Shown: positions 16,523 to 24,069 of the stretch, piece by piece
How positions within the stretch are numbered: position 1 is the stretch's first letter
How the letters are laid out: the number at the start of each line of letters is the position of its first letter
DNA from: Shewanella nanhaiensis
Lineage (GTDB): Bacteria > Pseudomonadota > Gammaproteobacteria > Enterobacterales > Shewanellaceae
Assembly (NCBI RefSeq): GCF_019457885.1
Contig: NZ_JAHZST010000011.1
Span: 62,001 to 126,000, forward strand
Reading direction: 5' to 3'
DNA length: 64,000 nucleotides
Notes under the pieces: generated by a model
Databases searched by the model: none
The model's input: the letters and a program-made list of their open reading frames with translations, nothing else
Told to the model about the DNA's origin: nothing
Made by a program: the position numbers and the translations under genes

Positions 16523-17602
16523 ATGAAAACCATAAAGAAATGTTTTGACAATTTATTATTGAAAAAGATTGTCAGTGTTTGTTTAGTTGGAGGGGTTATC
16601 TTTAGCCCTCAAACAATTGCCGATGAGAAATTACGCTGGAAAGTGCAAGCTGTTTTTGGCACTCATCTACCTGCATTAGGTGATCCTATTAAATTTGTTG
16701 CAGAGGATATTAAAAATGCCAGTGGTGGAGATATTCAGTTCAAGATTTATGAACCCGGTAAAATCGTTCCACCTTTTGGTATTACCGAAGCGGTCAAAAA
16801 TAACCAGATATCAGCTGGCTATACTTGGCTAGGCTATGATCAGGGGAAAATACCTGCAGCAGCACTGTTTGCTGCCGTTCCTTTTGGAATGGAGCCTTGG
16901 GCTTACTCCTCTTGGTGGTATGACGGTGAAGGGAAAGCATTAGCTGAGAAGTTGTACGCCAAGCACAATATCCATCCGATACTTTGCTCGGTTATCGGTC
17001 CCGAAACTGCTGGCTGGTTTAAGAAGCAGATCACCTCTCTTGAAGATATTAAGGGTTTAAAGATTCGCTTTGCAGGCTTAGGCGGCAAGGTGATGCAAAA
17101 AGCTGGAGCATCAGTGACGGTTCTGCCTGGTGGTGAGATCTTCCCCGCTCTTGAGAAGGGAGCAATTGATGCCAGTGAGTTCTCAATGCCTGCTATCGAT
17201 CAGATGATGGGGTTCGATAAGATAGCTAAGAATAACTACTTCCCTGGATGGCATCAAACCTTTACCGCTTCACACTTAGTGGTCAATAAAAAGAGTTGGG
17301 ATGAATTGAGCAATAGTCAACGAGCCCTTATCGATATGGCTTGTACGGCTGGAACTTTGCGAGCCTTAACGCGAGGTGAAGCGCTACAGGGGGAGGTGAT
17401 TAAAGGTTTCCCTGCAAAGAATGTGACAGCCAGAACCCTTCCGTCGGATCTGCTCAGTGAATTAAAGGTGTACACAGATCAAGTGATGACAGGTATCTCT
17501 GAGAAGGATGCGGACTTTAAAGAGATCTATCAATCCCAACAGAAGTTTTATGAGAGCTATAAAGTTTGGAAGAAACTGGCTTACTTGCCAAACGAGTATT
17601 AA
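16523..17602 (+). CDS. dctP: TRAP transporter solute-binding protein (DctP family)
   Basis: A 359-residue periplasmic solute receptor with a signal peptide ending near PQTIA. The DctP fold is shown by the LRWKVQAVFGTHLPALGDPIKF start, EDIKGLKIRFAG, and the GGEIFPALEKGAIDASEFS helix-strand, where Arg in IRF normally binds the substrate carboxylate. This branch resembles those binding 2-oxo or hydroxy acids such as TakP, on the basis of GGEIFPALEKG and the substrate-Arg position; the ligand itself cannot be told from the sequence. ATG at 16523 with TTGGAG before it is chosen over the TTG at 16511. The gene is followed by a hairpin and then the membrane subunits. Confidence 0.92.
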   Translation: MKTIKKCFDNLLLKKIVSVCLVGGVIFSPQTIADEKLRWKVQAVFGTHLPALGDPIKFVAEDIKNASGGDIQFKIYEPGKIVPPFGITEAVKNNQISAGYTWLGYDQGKIPAAALFAAVPFGMEPWAYSSWWYDGEGKALAEKLYAKHNIHPILCSVIGPETAGWFKKQITSLEDIKGLKIRFAGLGGKVMQKAGASVTVLPGGEIFPALEKGAIDASEFSMPAIDQMMGFDKIAKNNYFPGWHQTFTASHLVVNKKSWDELSNSQRALIDMACTAGTLRALTRGEALQGEVIKGFPAKNVTARTLPSDLLSELKVYTDQVMTGISEKDADFKEIYQSQQKFYESYKVWKKLAYLPNEY

Positions 17603-17607
17603 TTAAG

Positions 17608-17625
17608 GGCGGTCGTTAGACCGCC
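17608..17625 (+). promoter_or_regulatory. Intercistronic hairpin between TRAP dctP and dctQ
   Basis: Perfect 7-bp stem GGCGGTC (17608-17614) and GACCGCC (17619-17625) with a GTTA loop, six bases after the dctP stop. No T run. The position, between a binding-protein gene and its membrane-subunit genes, is where mRNA-stabilising or attenuating hairpins commonly raise binding-protein levels over permease. Confidence 0.6.
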
Positions 17626-17652
17626 AAACTTAATAACGTCTGGGAGAGAATT

Positions 17653-18231
17653 ATGCATACTGATGAGCCTGAGTCAGTTTTGACTAAGTTACCTCATACA
17701 AAATTATCAGCTTGGATTGAGTCGGTAATTATAAAAATAAATGAGTACATATTCTGGCTATGGCCAATATTAATGGTTGTAATTGTCTTGAATGTATTAA
17801 TGCGTTACTTCCTCGGTGAGGGAAGGGTTGAGTTTGAAGAGTTGCAGTGGCACTTATATGCGATTGGTTGGGTTATAGGTTTAAGTTATTGCGTTGTGAA
17901 AAATGAGCATGTTCGTGTGGATGTTTTTTATGAACGATTCAGTATTAAAACTCGTTGCTGGGTTGAGTTGTTGGGAATGGTGTTTTTATTATTGCCATTT
18001 TTAATACTTGTTATTATTTACGCCATCCCATTCGTTTTATATTCCTGGGAACTATCTGAAGTTTCTACTGCACCAGGAGGCTTACCTTATCGTTGGTTTA
18101 TAAAGTCAATATTGTTATTTGGCTTTGTGCTTTTAGGTTTATCTGTGATAGCAAAATTATCTCAGGTTATTAATTATCTTATTACTGGAGGTAGATCTAC
18201 TGCCGAAAAGGAAGGCAAAAATGGAAGTTAA
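17653..18231 (+). CDS. dctQ: TRAP transporter small membrane subunit (DctQ family)
   Basis: A 192-residue small TRAP subunit with four hydrophobic segments (about 35-55, 72-90, 105-130, 150-175). The typical phrases LMRYFLGEGRVEFEELQWHLYAIGWVIGLSY and ENEHVRVDVFY are present, split here for the reader as MRYFLGEGRVEFEELQWHLY followed by AIGWVIG. GGGAGAG precedes the ATG. Its last 11 bases overlap the DctM gene. It makes the transport complex with DctM at the inner membrane. Confidence 0.92.
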   Translation: MHTDEPESVLTKLPHTKLSAWIESVIIKINEYIFWLWPILMVVIVLNVLMRYFLGEGRVEFEELQWHLYAIGWVIGLSYCVVKNEHVRVDVFYERFSIKTRCWVELLGMVFLLLPFLILVIIYAIPFVLYSWELSEVSTAPGGLPYRWFIKSILLFGFVLLGLSVIAKLSQVINYLITGGRSTAEKEGKNGS

Positions 18232-19576
18232 TGAGTATTTAGTTATCGCTATGTTTTCCACTTTTGTGTTGCTGCTATTTACGGGGTTTCCTGTGGCCTG
18301 GGTGTTAGCGGGTGTTTCAATTATTTTCTCTGTTATTGCGATGGCGTTTGATACTTGGGGGGATACCTGGATAGGCATAGATTGGCAGTATGTCTCGATT
18401 GTGATCCCGCGTATCTGGGACACCATGAACAACTGGGTGTTGGTTGCCTTACCTATGTTCATTTATATGGGATTAATGCTGGATAGATCCGGTATGGCAG
18501 AAAGCCTTATGGTTAATCTGGTCAAACTCTTCGGTAAGGTGAGGGGTGGACTGGCGATATCGGTTATTTTTGTTGGTCTGTTACTGGCCGCATCAACCGG
18601 CATTATAGGTGCTGCGGTTGTGTTACTGACAGTGCTAAGCATGCCCTTGATGCTAAAGCAGGGCTATAACAAGTCGCTGGTTAGCGGCACTATCTGCGCT
18701 ACTGGCACTTTAGGGATCTTGATCCCTCCCAGTATTATGTTGGTGATGATGGGGGATAGGATAGGCGTTTCTGTGGGGGACCTGTTCTTAGGCGCGCTAT
18801 TTCCTGGATTATTACTTGCTGCACTCTATGTACTGTACATCTTGATTGTTGGCTTCATTTTGCCCTCAAAACTGCCAGCACCAAAAGATTCAGAGGCGGT
18901 ATCTTTAGTCGTTATCTTAAAGGTATTTAAAGCCATTCTGGCCCCTGCTGGGTTAATCCTGCTAGTGCTTGGATCTATTTTCTTTGGTATCGCCACTCCG
19001 ACAGAAGCCTCTGGCGTCGGCGCTGCGGGAGCTACTTTGCTTGCTTGGTGGCACAAAAATCTTAGCCGTAAAGTGATGTTTGAGGTGTGTGAAGCAACCT
19101 GCAAAACCACGGCGTTTATTTTTGCTCTATTTGTTGGTGCGTCGGCTTTCTCTTTGGTGTTAAGAGGGCTTGGTGGTGATGAGCTAATTTCGGGTGCCTT
19201 GCTGGGGTTAAACCTTAGCCCTACCGGCATCATTATTGCCATACTCTTTGGTGTGTTTCTGCTTGGCTTTTTTCTGGATTGGATAGAGATAACCCTGATT
19301 ATATTGCCGTTGGTTGCCCCCATCGTCTCTACCTTAGGCTTTGATCTTATCTGGTTTACCGTGTTGTTCTCTGTTTGTTTGCAAACATCCTTTCTCACAC
19401 CACCAGTTGGTTTTGCTCTGTTTTATATGAAGGGAGTAACCCCCCCAGAGATCTCTATTGGGGATATATATCGGGGGGTCGTCCCCTTCGTGATATTACA
19501 AGTTATTGCTTTGATTGTTATTTTTAATTTTCAGCAATTAGTTACTTGGTTGCCAAGTGTTACTTACGGGTATTGA
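18221..19576 (+). CDS. dctM: TRAP transporter large membrane subunit (DctM family)
   Basis: A 451-residue large TRAP permease subunit, normally 12 or more helices, driven by a Na+ gradient. Family motifs seen are LLFTGFPVAWVLAG, LAASTGIIGAAVVLLTVLSMP, GTLGILIPPSIMLVMMG and FLTPPVGFALFYMKGV. The start overlaps the dctQ gene by 11 bases, a sign of coupled translation. The sequence is hydrophobic throughout and complete. Together with DctP and DctQ it forms one transporter for an organic acid. Confidence 0.94.
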   Translation: MEVNEYLVIAMFSTFVLLLFTGFPVAWVLAGVSIIFSVIAMAFDTWGDTWIGIDWQYVSIVIPRIWDTMNNWVLVALPMFIYMGLMLDRSGMAESLMVNLVKLFGKVRGGLAISVIFVGLLLAASTGIIGAAVVLLTVLSMPLMLKQGYNKSLVSGTICATGTLGILIPPSIMLVMMGDRIGVSVGDLFLGALFPGLLLAALYVLYILIVGFILPSKLPAPKDSEAVSLVVILKVFKAILAPAGLILLVLGSIFFGIATPTEASGVGAAGATLLAWWHKNLSRKVMFEVCEATCKTTAFIFALFVGASAFSLVLRGLGGDELISGALLGLNLSPTGIIIAILFGVFLLGFFLDWIEITLIILPLVAPIVSTLGFDLIWFTVLFSVCLQTSFLTPPVGFALFYMKGVTPPEISIGDIYRGVVPFVILQVIALIVIFNFQQLVTWLPSVTYGY

Positions 19577-19594
19577 TTAGTGGAGTTGCGGACA

Positions 19595-20755
19595 ATGAGT
19601 TATCAAGTGTATTTACCTAAGATTATGGAAGTCGGAGGCGGGGCCAGTAAGAAGATTACTGAAGTTTTGCGTAAATTGGGTTGTCAGCGGCCCTTAATCA
19701 TTACCGATAAGGTGATGTTGGAGCTGGGTTATGTGGCCGCCATTGGCGAGGAGTTAAATTTTGCGGATATCCCTTTTGATGTGTTTGCCGACACTGTTCC
19801 TGAGCCGACAGTGGCATCTATCGTTGCGGGCGTTCATCAATTTCACACCGATAGATACGATTCCATCATCGCCTTAGGTGGTGGCAGTCCTATCGATTCT
19901 GCCAAAGCTATCGGTATTTTAGGCAGTTATGGTGGAGAGATTCGGGATTACAAGTTCCCCTGCTCAGTTGATGAGAAGAAGATCCCCGTTATAGCGATAC
20001 CAACAACAGCAGGTACGGGCTCGGAAGTCACTCGTTTTACCATCATTACAGATGACGATGCCGGTGAGAAGATGCTCTGTGTTGGTGCAGGTTTTATGCC
20101 TGATGCCGCACTTATCGATTATCAACTGACCTTGAGCCTGCCCTCCAGAGTGACTGCTGACACCGGCATCGATGCTTTAACTCATGCGATTGAAGCGTAT
20201 GTAAGCAGTAAAGCGAATGCGTTTAGCGATAGTCAGGCGCTCTCTGCAATGAGATTAATCGCCCCTAGTTTGAGGCGTGTCTATCGTGATAGTGACGACA
20301 CTGAGGCCAGAGAAAATATGATGTTGGGGTCAACCTTGGCTGGCATCGCATTTTCAGCTGCTTCAGTTGCTTTAGTGCATGGTATGAGTCGACCGATTGG
20401 GGCAAATTTCCATGTGCCTCATGGCCTCTCAAATGCCATGTTACTGCCAAAAGTAACTGAATATTCTATCTCTGGAAACATTCCCAAATACGCTGATTGC
20501 GCTAGAGCTATGGGCTTGGCAGAGAGTCATATTTCAGATGATGACGCTTGCTTAATGCTGATTGTCGAGCTTATCCAACTCAATATGGCTCTTGATGTTC
20601 CTACTTTGTCTGAGTTTGGCGTAGAGAAGGAGGCATACCTATCACTCTGTCCGACAATGGCGGATCAGGCATTAGCATCAGGCTCACCAAGTAATAATCC
20701 CAGAGTGCCTAACAGGGCGACATTAATTGAACTTTATCAAAACATATGGGCATAG
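19595..20755 (+). CDS. Iron-type (group III) alcohol dehydrogenase
   Basis: A 386-residue group III iron-containing alcohol dehydrogenase, cytoplasmic and NAD(P)-dependent. The nucleotide-binding GGGSPIDSAKAIGIL is clear, and the Fe ligands appear as Asp in TGIDALTHAIEAY, His in HAIEAY-like and HGMSRPIGANFHVPHGLSNA. The ATG at 19595 is chosen over a GTG at 19580 because GTGGAG lies at a good distance. The next gene starts within 12 bases of its stop. Relatives with similar surroundings (DddB of DMSP clusters) act on 3-hydroxypropionate; this is an analogy only, as other hydroxyacids or diols are possible. Confidence 0.88.
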   Translation: MSYQVYLPKIMEVGGGASKKITEVLRKLGCQRPLIITDKVMLELGYVAAIGEELNFADIPFDVFADTVPEPTVASIVAGVHQFHTDRYDSIIALGGGSPIDSAKAIGILGSYGGEIRDYKFPCSVDEKKIPVIAIPTTAGTGSEVTRFTIITDDDAGEKMLCVGAGFMPDAALIDYQLTLSLPSRVTADTGIDALTHAIEAYVSSKANAFSDSQALSAMRLIAPSLRRVYRDSDDTEARENMMLGSTLAGIAFSAASVALVHGMSRPIGANFHVPHGLSNAMLLPKVTEYSISGNIPKYADCARAMGLAESHISDDDACLMLIVELIQLNMALDVPTLSEFGVEKEAYLSLCPTMADQALASGSPSNNPRVPNRATLIELYQNIWA

Positions 20756-20766
20756 GAGCCTTATCT

Positions 20767-22269
20767 ATGAAGCAGTTGACACATTTTATCAATAATCAGA
20801 TCACTGAAGCTCACAGTTTACGGGTTGGAGCAGTATTTAACCCAGCTACTGGGGAGCAGGTGGCGGAGGTTGATTTAGCCGATAGCGCTGTTACCGAAGA
20901 CGCCTTAGTGTCTGCCAGTAACGCCTTTACATCATGGTCTAAAACATCGCCATTACTCCGTGCAAGGGTGATGTTTAAGTTTAAGGTGCTTATCGAAGAG
21001 CATAGGGATACCTTGGCTAAGTTGATCACCGAGCAACATGGAAAAGTGTTATCCGATGCTCAGGGGGAGATAACCCGAGGACTCGAAGTGGTTGAGTTTG
21101 CCAGTGGTATTCCTCATCTGTTAAAGGGCGAGCACTCATTAAATGCAGGGAGTGGTGTGGATAGCCATTCGATGATGCAGGCCGTGGGCGTGTGTGTCGG
21201 GATCACCCCGTTTAATTTTCCTGTCATGGTACCTATGTGGATGTTCCCCGTCTCTATCGCCTGTGGTAACACCTTTATCTTAAAGCCTTCAGAGAAAAAT
21301 CCGGAGCCTGCACTCTTTTTGGCTGAACTACTTCGCCGAGCGGGGCTCCCCGATGGCGTATTTAATGTCGTTAATGGTGATAAAACCCTAGTGGAAAGCT
21401 TGATTTCGGATAGTCGAGTTGAGGCGGTGAGCTTTGTGGGCTCGACCCCCATTGCTGAAGCGATATACAGCAAGGCATCGGCATATGGAAAACGCTGTCA
21501 GGCTCTGGGTGGAGCAAAGAATCACATGGTCATTATGCCTGATGCCGAGGTAGAACAAGCTGTCAATGCGCTGATGGGTGCGGCATATGGCTCAGCTGGT
21601 GAACGCTGTATGGCGATATCTGTTGCAGTTTGTATTGGGGACGAGACTGCCGATAGAGTCAAAACCAAACTGTTAAAGGCCATCGAAACACTTAAGATCG
21701 GTAACGGTGCAGATCAAATGCCTGAACCTGATATGGGACCTTTAGTCAGTGCAGAGCATAAAGACAGAGTGATGGGATATATTGAAACTGGTGTTGCCGA
21801 AGGCGCAGAGCTCGTTGTTGATGGACGTGACTTGTCAGTTGTGGATCATGAAGTGGGTTATTTTGTCGGACCAACCCTGTTTGATCATGTTACTAAGGAG
21901 ATGAAGATCTACCAAGAGGAGATATTTGGTCCTGTACTTGCCATAGTACGAGTGAAGGATTTAGATGCCGCCCTTGCATTAGTGAACAGCCATGAGTTTG
22001 GCAATGGTACGGCTATTTTTACCCAAAATGGTCGCGCATCTAGGAGGTATCAAGAGGAGGTTAAAGTTGGCATGGTTGGGATCAATGTGCCAATTCCCGT
22101 TCCTATGTCGTTTCACTGTTTTGGAGGGTGGAAGCGCTCAATCTTCGGTCCATTGAATATGCATGGTCCAGACGGTGTGCGTTTCTATACCAAGATGAAG
22201 ACGGTGACCTCAAGGTGGCCAAAAACCACAGACAGCATTGCAGAATTCTCTATGCCCACCTTGGAGTAA
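20767..22269 (+). CDS. Methylmalonate-semialdehyde dehydrogenase-like (CoA-acylating) aldehyde dehydrogenase
   Basis: A 500-residue aldehyde dehydrogenase of the MMSDH/IolA branch. It shows ALGGAKNHMVIMPDAE and GERCMAISV, with catalytic Cys281, and a typical FNFPVMVPMWMFP stretch that is characteristic of this branch, which releases CO2 from a beta-carboxyl semialdehyde and yields acetyl- or propionyl-CoA. The ATG at 20767 is chosen over 20746 because TAGGAG (overlapping the stop of the alcohol dehydrogenase) precedes it at 8 bases. With the preceding gene it makes a two-step route from a beta-hydroxyacid to an acyl-CoA. Relatives: DddC, MmsA, IolA. Confidence 0.9.
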   Translation: MKQLTHFINNQITEAHSLRVGAVFNPATGEQVAEVDLADSAVTEDALVSASNAFTSWSKTSPLLRARVMFKFKVLIEEHRDTLAKLITEQHGKVLSDAQGEITRGLEVVEFASGIPHLLKGEHSLNAGSGVDSHSMMQAVGVCVGITPFNFPVMVPMWMFPVSIACGNTFILKPSEKNPEPALFLAELLRRAGLPDGVFNVVNGDKTLVESLISDSRVEAVSFVGSTPIAEAIYSKASAYGKRCQALGGAKNHMVIMPDAEVEQAVNALMGAAYGSAGERCMAISVAVCIGDETADRVKTKLLKAIETLKIGNGADQMPEPDMGPLVSAEHKDRVMGYIETGVAEGAELVVDGRDLSVVDHEVGYFVGPTLFDHVTKEMKIYQEEIFGPVLAIVRVKDLDAALALVNSHEFGNGTAIFTQNGRASRRYQEEVKVGMVGINVPIPVPMSFHCFGGWKRSIFGPLNMHGPDGVRFYTKMKTVTSRWPKTTDSIAEFSMPTLE

Positions 22270-22563
22270 TAGATGCTGTTATGGCGACAGGGAGGTCGCA
22301 CTAATATTATTCGCAACCACCTTTTATCAGCTTTGGGGTTCAGTTTCCCGCTAAGTGGGCGCGGACTTAGTTGGTGGTTCTGTGATCTCCTACTTTTTAT
22401 GGGGTAAAGAGTTGGTCGTCAGCCAGTAAATAATCACTTCAAAGCGGCGCTGGATCCCTGTATTGTTCTGTAGATGAAAACCTCTTCAATAGTAGAGATG
22501 GGTGTGAATTTTTGGTTGGATTCACCGGACTAATAAAGAATAAACAGGAACTCAGTATTACTT

Positions 22564-23343
22564 ATGAGTGAGATAAAGCGAGAGAAAGCATCATCAATTG
22601 TCCGTATTCTTGAGGTCGTTGAAGCGATCTCTACCCATGAGTCTCCTATGTCACCGACAGATCTGGGCGTGCTGCTGGATATCCCCAAGCCTACGGCTCA
22701 TCGCTTAGTCACGACTTTGATTGAGGAGGGCTTTGTTTATACCGATATGCGTGGGCATTTGATGCCCGCTGACAGGCTGCACTCTATCTCATTAGGGGTG
22801 ATGTATAGCCGTCGTCATACGGCGTTGCGTCAGGCTATATTGAAAAAGCTCTCCAGCCAAATAGGTGAAACCTGTGGGATTGCCATCCCTTCTGGTGCTG
22901 AGATGATCTACTACGATAAGGTTGAAGCTAACTGGCCGTTAAGAGTCCATCTACCTGTTGGTAGCAAGGTACCAGCATGGTGTTCTGCTAGTGGTAAGCT
23001 CTATTTGAGCACTCTTCCAGATGCCAGACGTCATGCGGTTATTAAGAATATGGTGCTGGAAAAGCTGACAAAGAAAACCATCACTGATCCTGCCTTGTTA
23101 GAGCAGCAACTACAGAGCATTAAATCCACAGGTATAGGGCTTGATGATGAAGAGTTTATTGGCGGTATGTCTGCGGTTTCTGTGCCCATCTATTCCGATG
23201 ACGGTAAACTGTTTGCCTGCCTGTTTTGTCATGCGCCTTTAACTCGAAAGAGCTTAGATGAGTTGCAGAGTTATGTCGGCTTGCTTCGTTCTGCAGCCGA
23301 GGAGATTGCAGATATTATCAATAGTAAAACCAGCGCCTATTAA
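22564..23343 (+). CDS. IclR family transcriptional regulator
   Basis: A 259-residue IclR-type regulator: winged HTH at the N-terminus (VRILEVVEAISTHE, SPTDLGVLLDIPKPTAHRLV) followed by the effector domain (about 85-255) with GETCGIAIPSG, VGSKVPAWCSASGKLYL and GMSAVSVPIY. These normally bind a small organic acid and repress or activate a nearby catabolic operon. It is in the same direction as, and 294 bp after, the aldehyde dehydrogenase. The gap contains AACCACC/GGTGGTT and CTAAGT/ACTTAG inverted pairs but no clear terminator. It is the likely regulator of the porin-TRAP-dehydrogenase module. Confidence 0.9.
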   Translation: MSEIKREKASSIVRILEVVEAISTHESPMSPTDLGVLLDIPKPTAHRLVTTLIEEGFVYTDMRGHLMPADRLHSISLGVMYSRRHTALRQAILKKLSSQIGETCGIAIPSGAEMIYYDKVEANWPLRVHLPVGSKVPAWCSASGKLYLSTLPDARRHAVIKNMVLEKLTKKTITDPALLEQQLQSIKSTGIGLDDEEFIGGMSAVSVPIYSDDGKLFACLFCHAPLTRKSLDELQSYVGLLRSAAEEIADIINSKTSAY

Positions 23344-23853
23344 GTTAATTATGCCTATCGAGTCGCGCCTGTTTGGCGCTTCTTGAGTTAGCTCTACAGC
23401 TTCAGTCATCTTTAAATTTATCCCTCATTCAGACTCAGATACAGTAGTAAGAAAAGCCTTTTGTGGCTGAAATAGTAATCACTCTTAATTGCCAATCTTC
23501 TTAATTAAAAACAACTTAACTTATTACTGTTGTTAACATTTTATTTGCTTTCTTATTGCTGCTTTTGACCCTCCTCCCTACTCGTATTTTATAAAACATG
23601 ATTCGGTTAACATTTTAGAGGTAATGACCTCTTTTTCGAGATCTGAATCGGGGTTAGATCAATTTTTCTGCTTATTAATTCTCTTATATTGCCCGTGAAA
23701 TTTATGGATGCTTTTAATAATCAAAATTTTGTACATAGCAACTCGTTAAAAGATAACACTTGGATAACAAGTGACCGCGCTAGAGGTTAATCGATAAAGG
23801 TGTTCTGACTATTACAAATAACAAAAAGTAACCCTTTCACACCAGGAGCAAGA
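23344..23853. promoter_or_regulatory. Upstream region of Fdh cassette 2 with repeated TTAACA motif
   Basis: A 510-base gap with no gene. A weak terminator-like hairpin (GCGCC-TGTTT-GGCGC, 23365-23379, then TTCTT) lies right after the IclR gene. GTTAACATTTTA occurs at 23532-23543 and again at 23606-23617, 74 bp apart. The second copy is part of a longer motif (23592-23612), TAAAACATGA then TCG then TTAACA, which recurs almost exactly at 28681-28701 before the HemN-like gene. The motif is a candidate binding site for a shared regulator. AGGAG precedes the TAT peptide start. Confidence 0.5.
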
Positions 23854-24051
23854 ATGAAAAAGCAACAGCCTGATCTGAACCGCAGATCTTTGCTGAAAGC
23901 ACTCACCATAGGCGGAACGGCGACTGTCGCCCTAGCCGCTACAGGTATCAGTGCTGCGCAAGCAACAGAGAGCAATGTGAGTGCTAAAAGCACTGACGGC
24001 TATCACGAAACAAATCATATTCGCAGTTATTACAACAGCCTACGTAGCTAA
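23854..24051 (+). CDS. Formate dehydrogenase region TAT-target peptide (TIGR02811-like), cassette 2
   Basis: A 65-residue protein with a twin-arginine leader (LNRRSLLKALTIGGTATV) and a short mature tail, DGYHETNHIRSYYNSLRS. The GYxETxHIRxYY tail is shared with the cassette 1 paralogue, while the leader and linker have drifted. It starts with ATG after AGGAG and is 18 bases before fdhA of cassette 2. The pairing of a TAT peptide with each fdhA in the two cassettes suggests it belongs to the enzyme complex or its assembly. Confidence 0.9.
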   Translation: MKKQQPDLNRRSLLKALTIGGTATVALAATGISAAQATESNVSAKSTDGYHETNHIRSYYNSLRS

Positions 24052-24069
24052 ATTAGGAGTGTTCGAGCG

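Noticed and set aside
18826..19398. 190-residue reverse frame inside dctM
   Set aside because: Antisense shadow of a hydrophobic membrane protein; Ser/Pro/Lys/Thr-rich product with no family.
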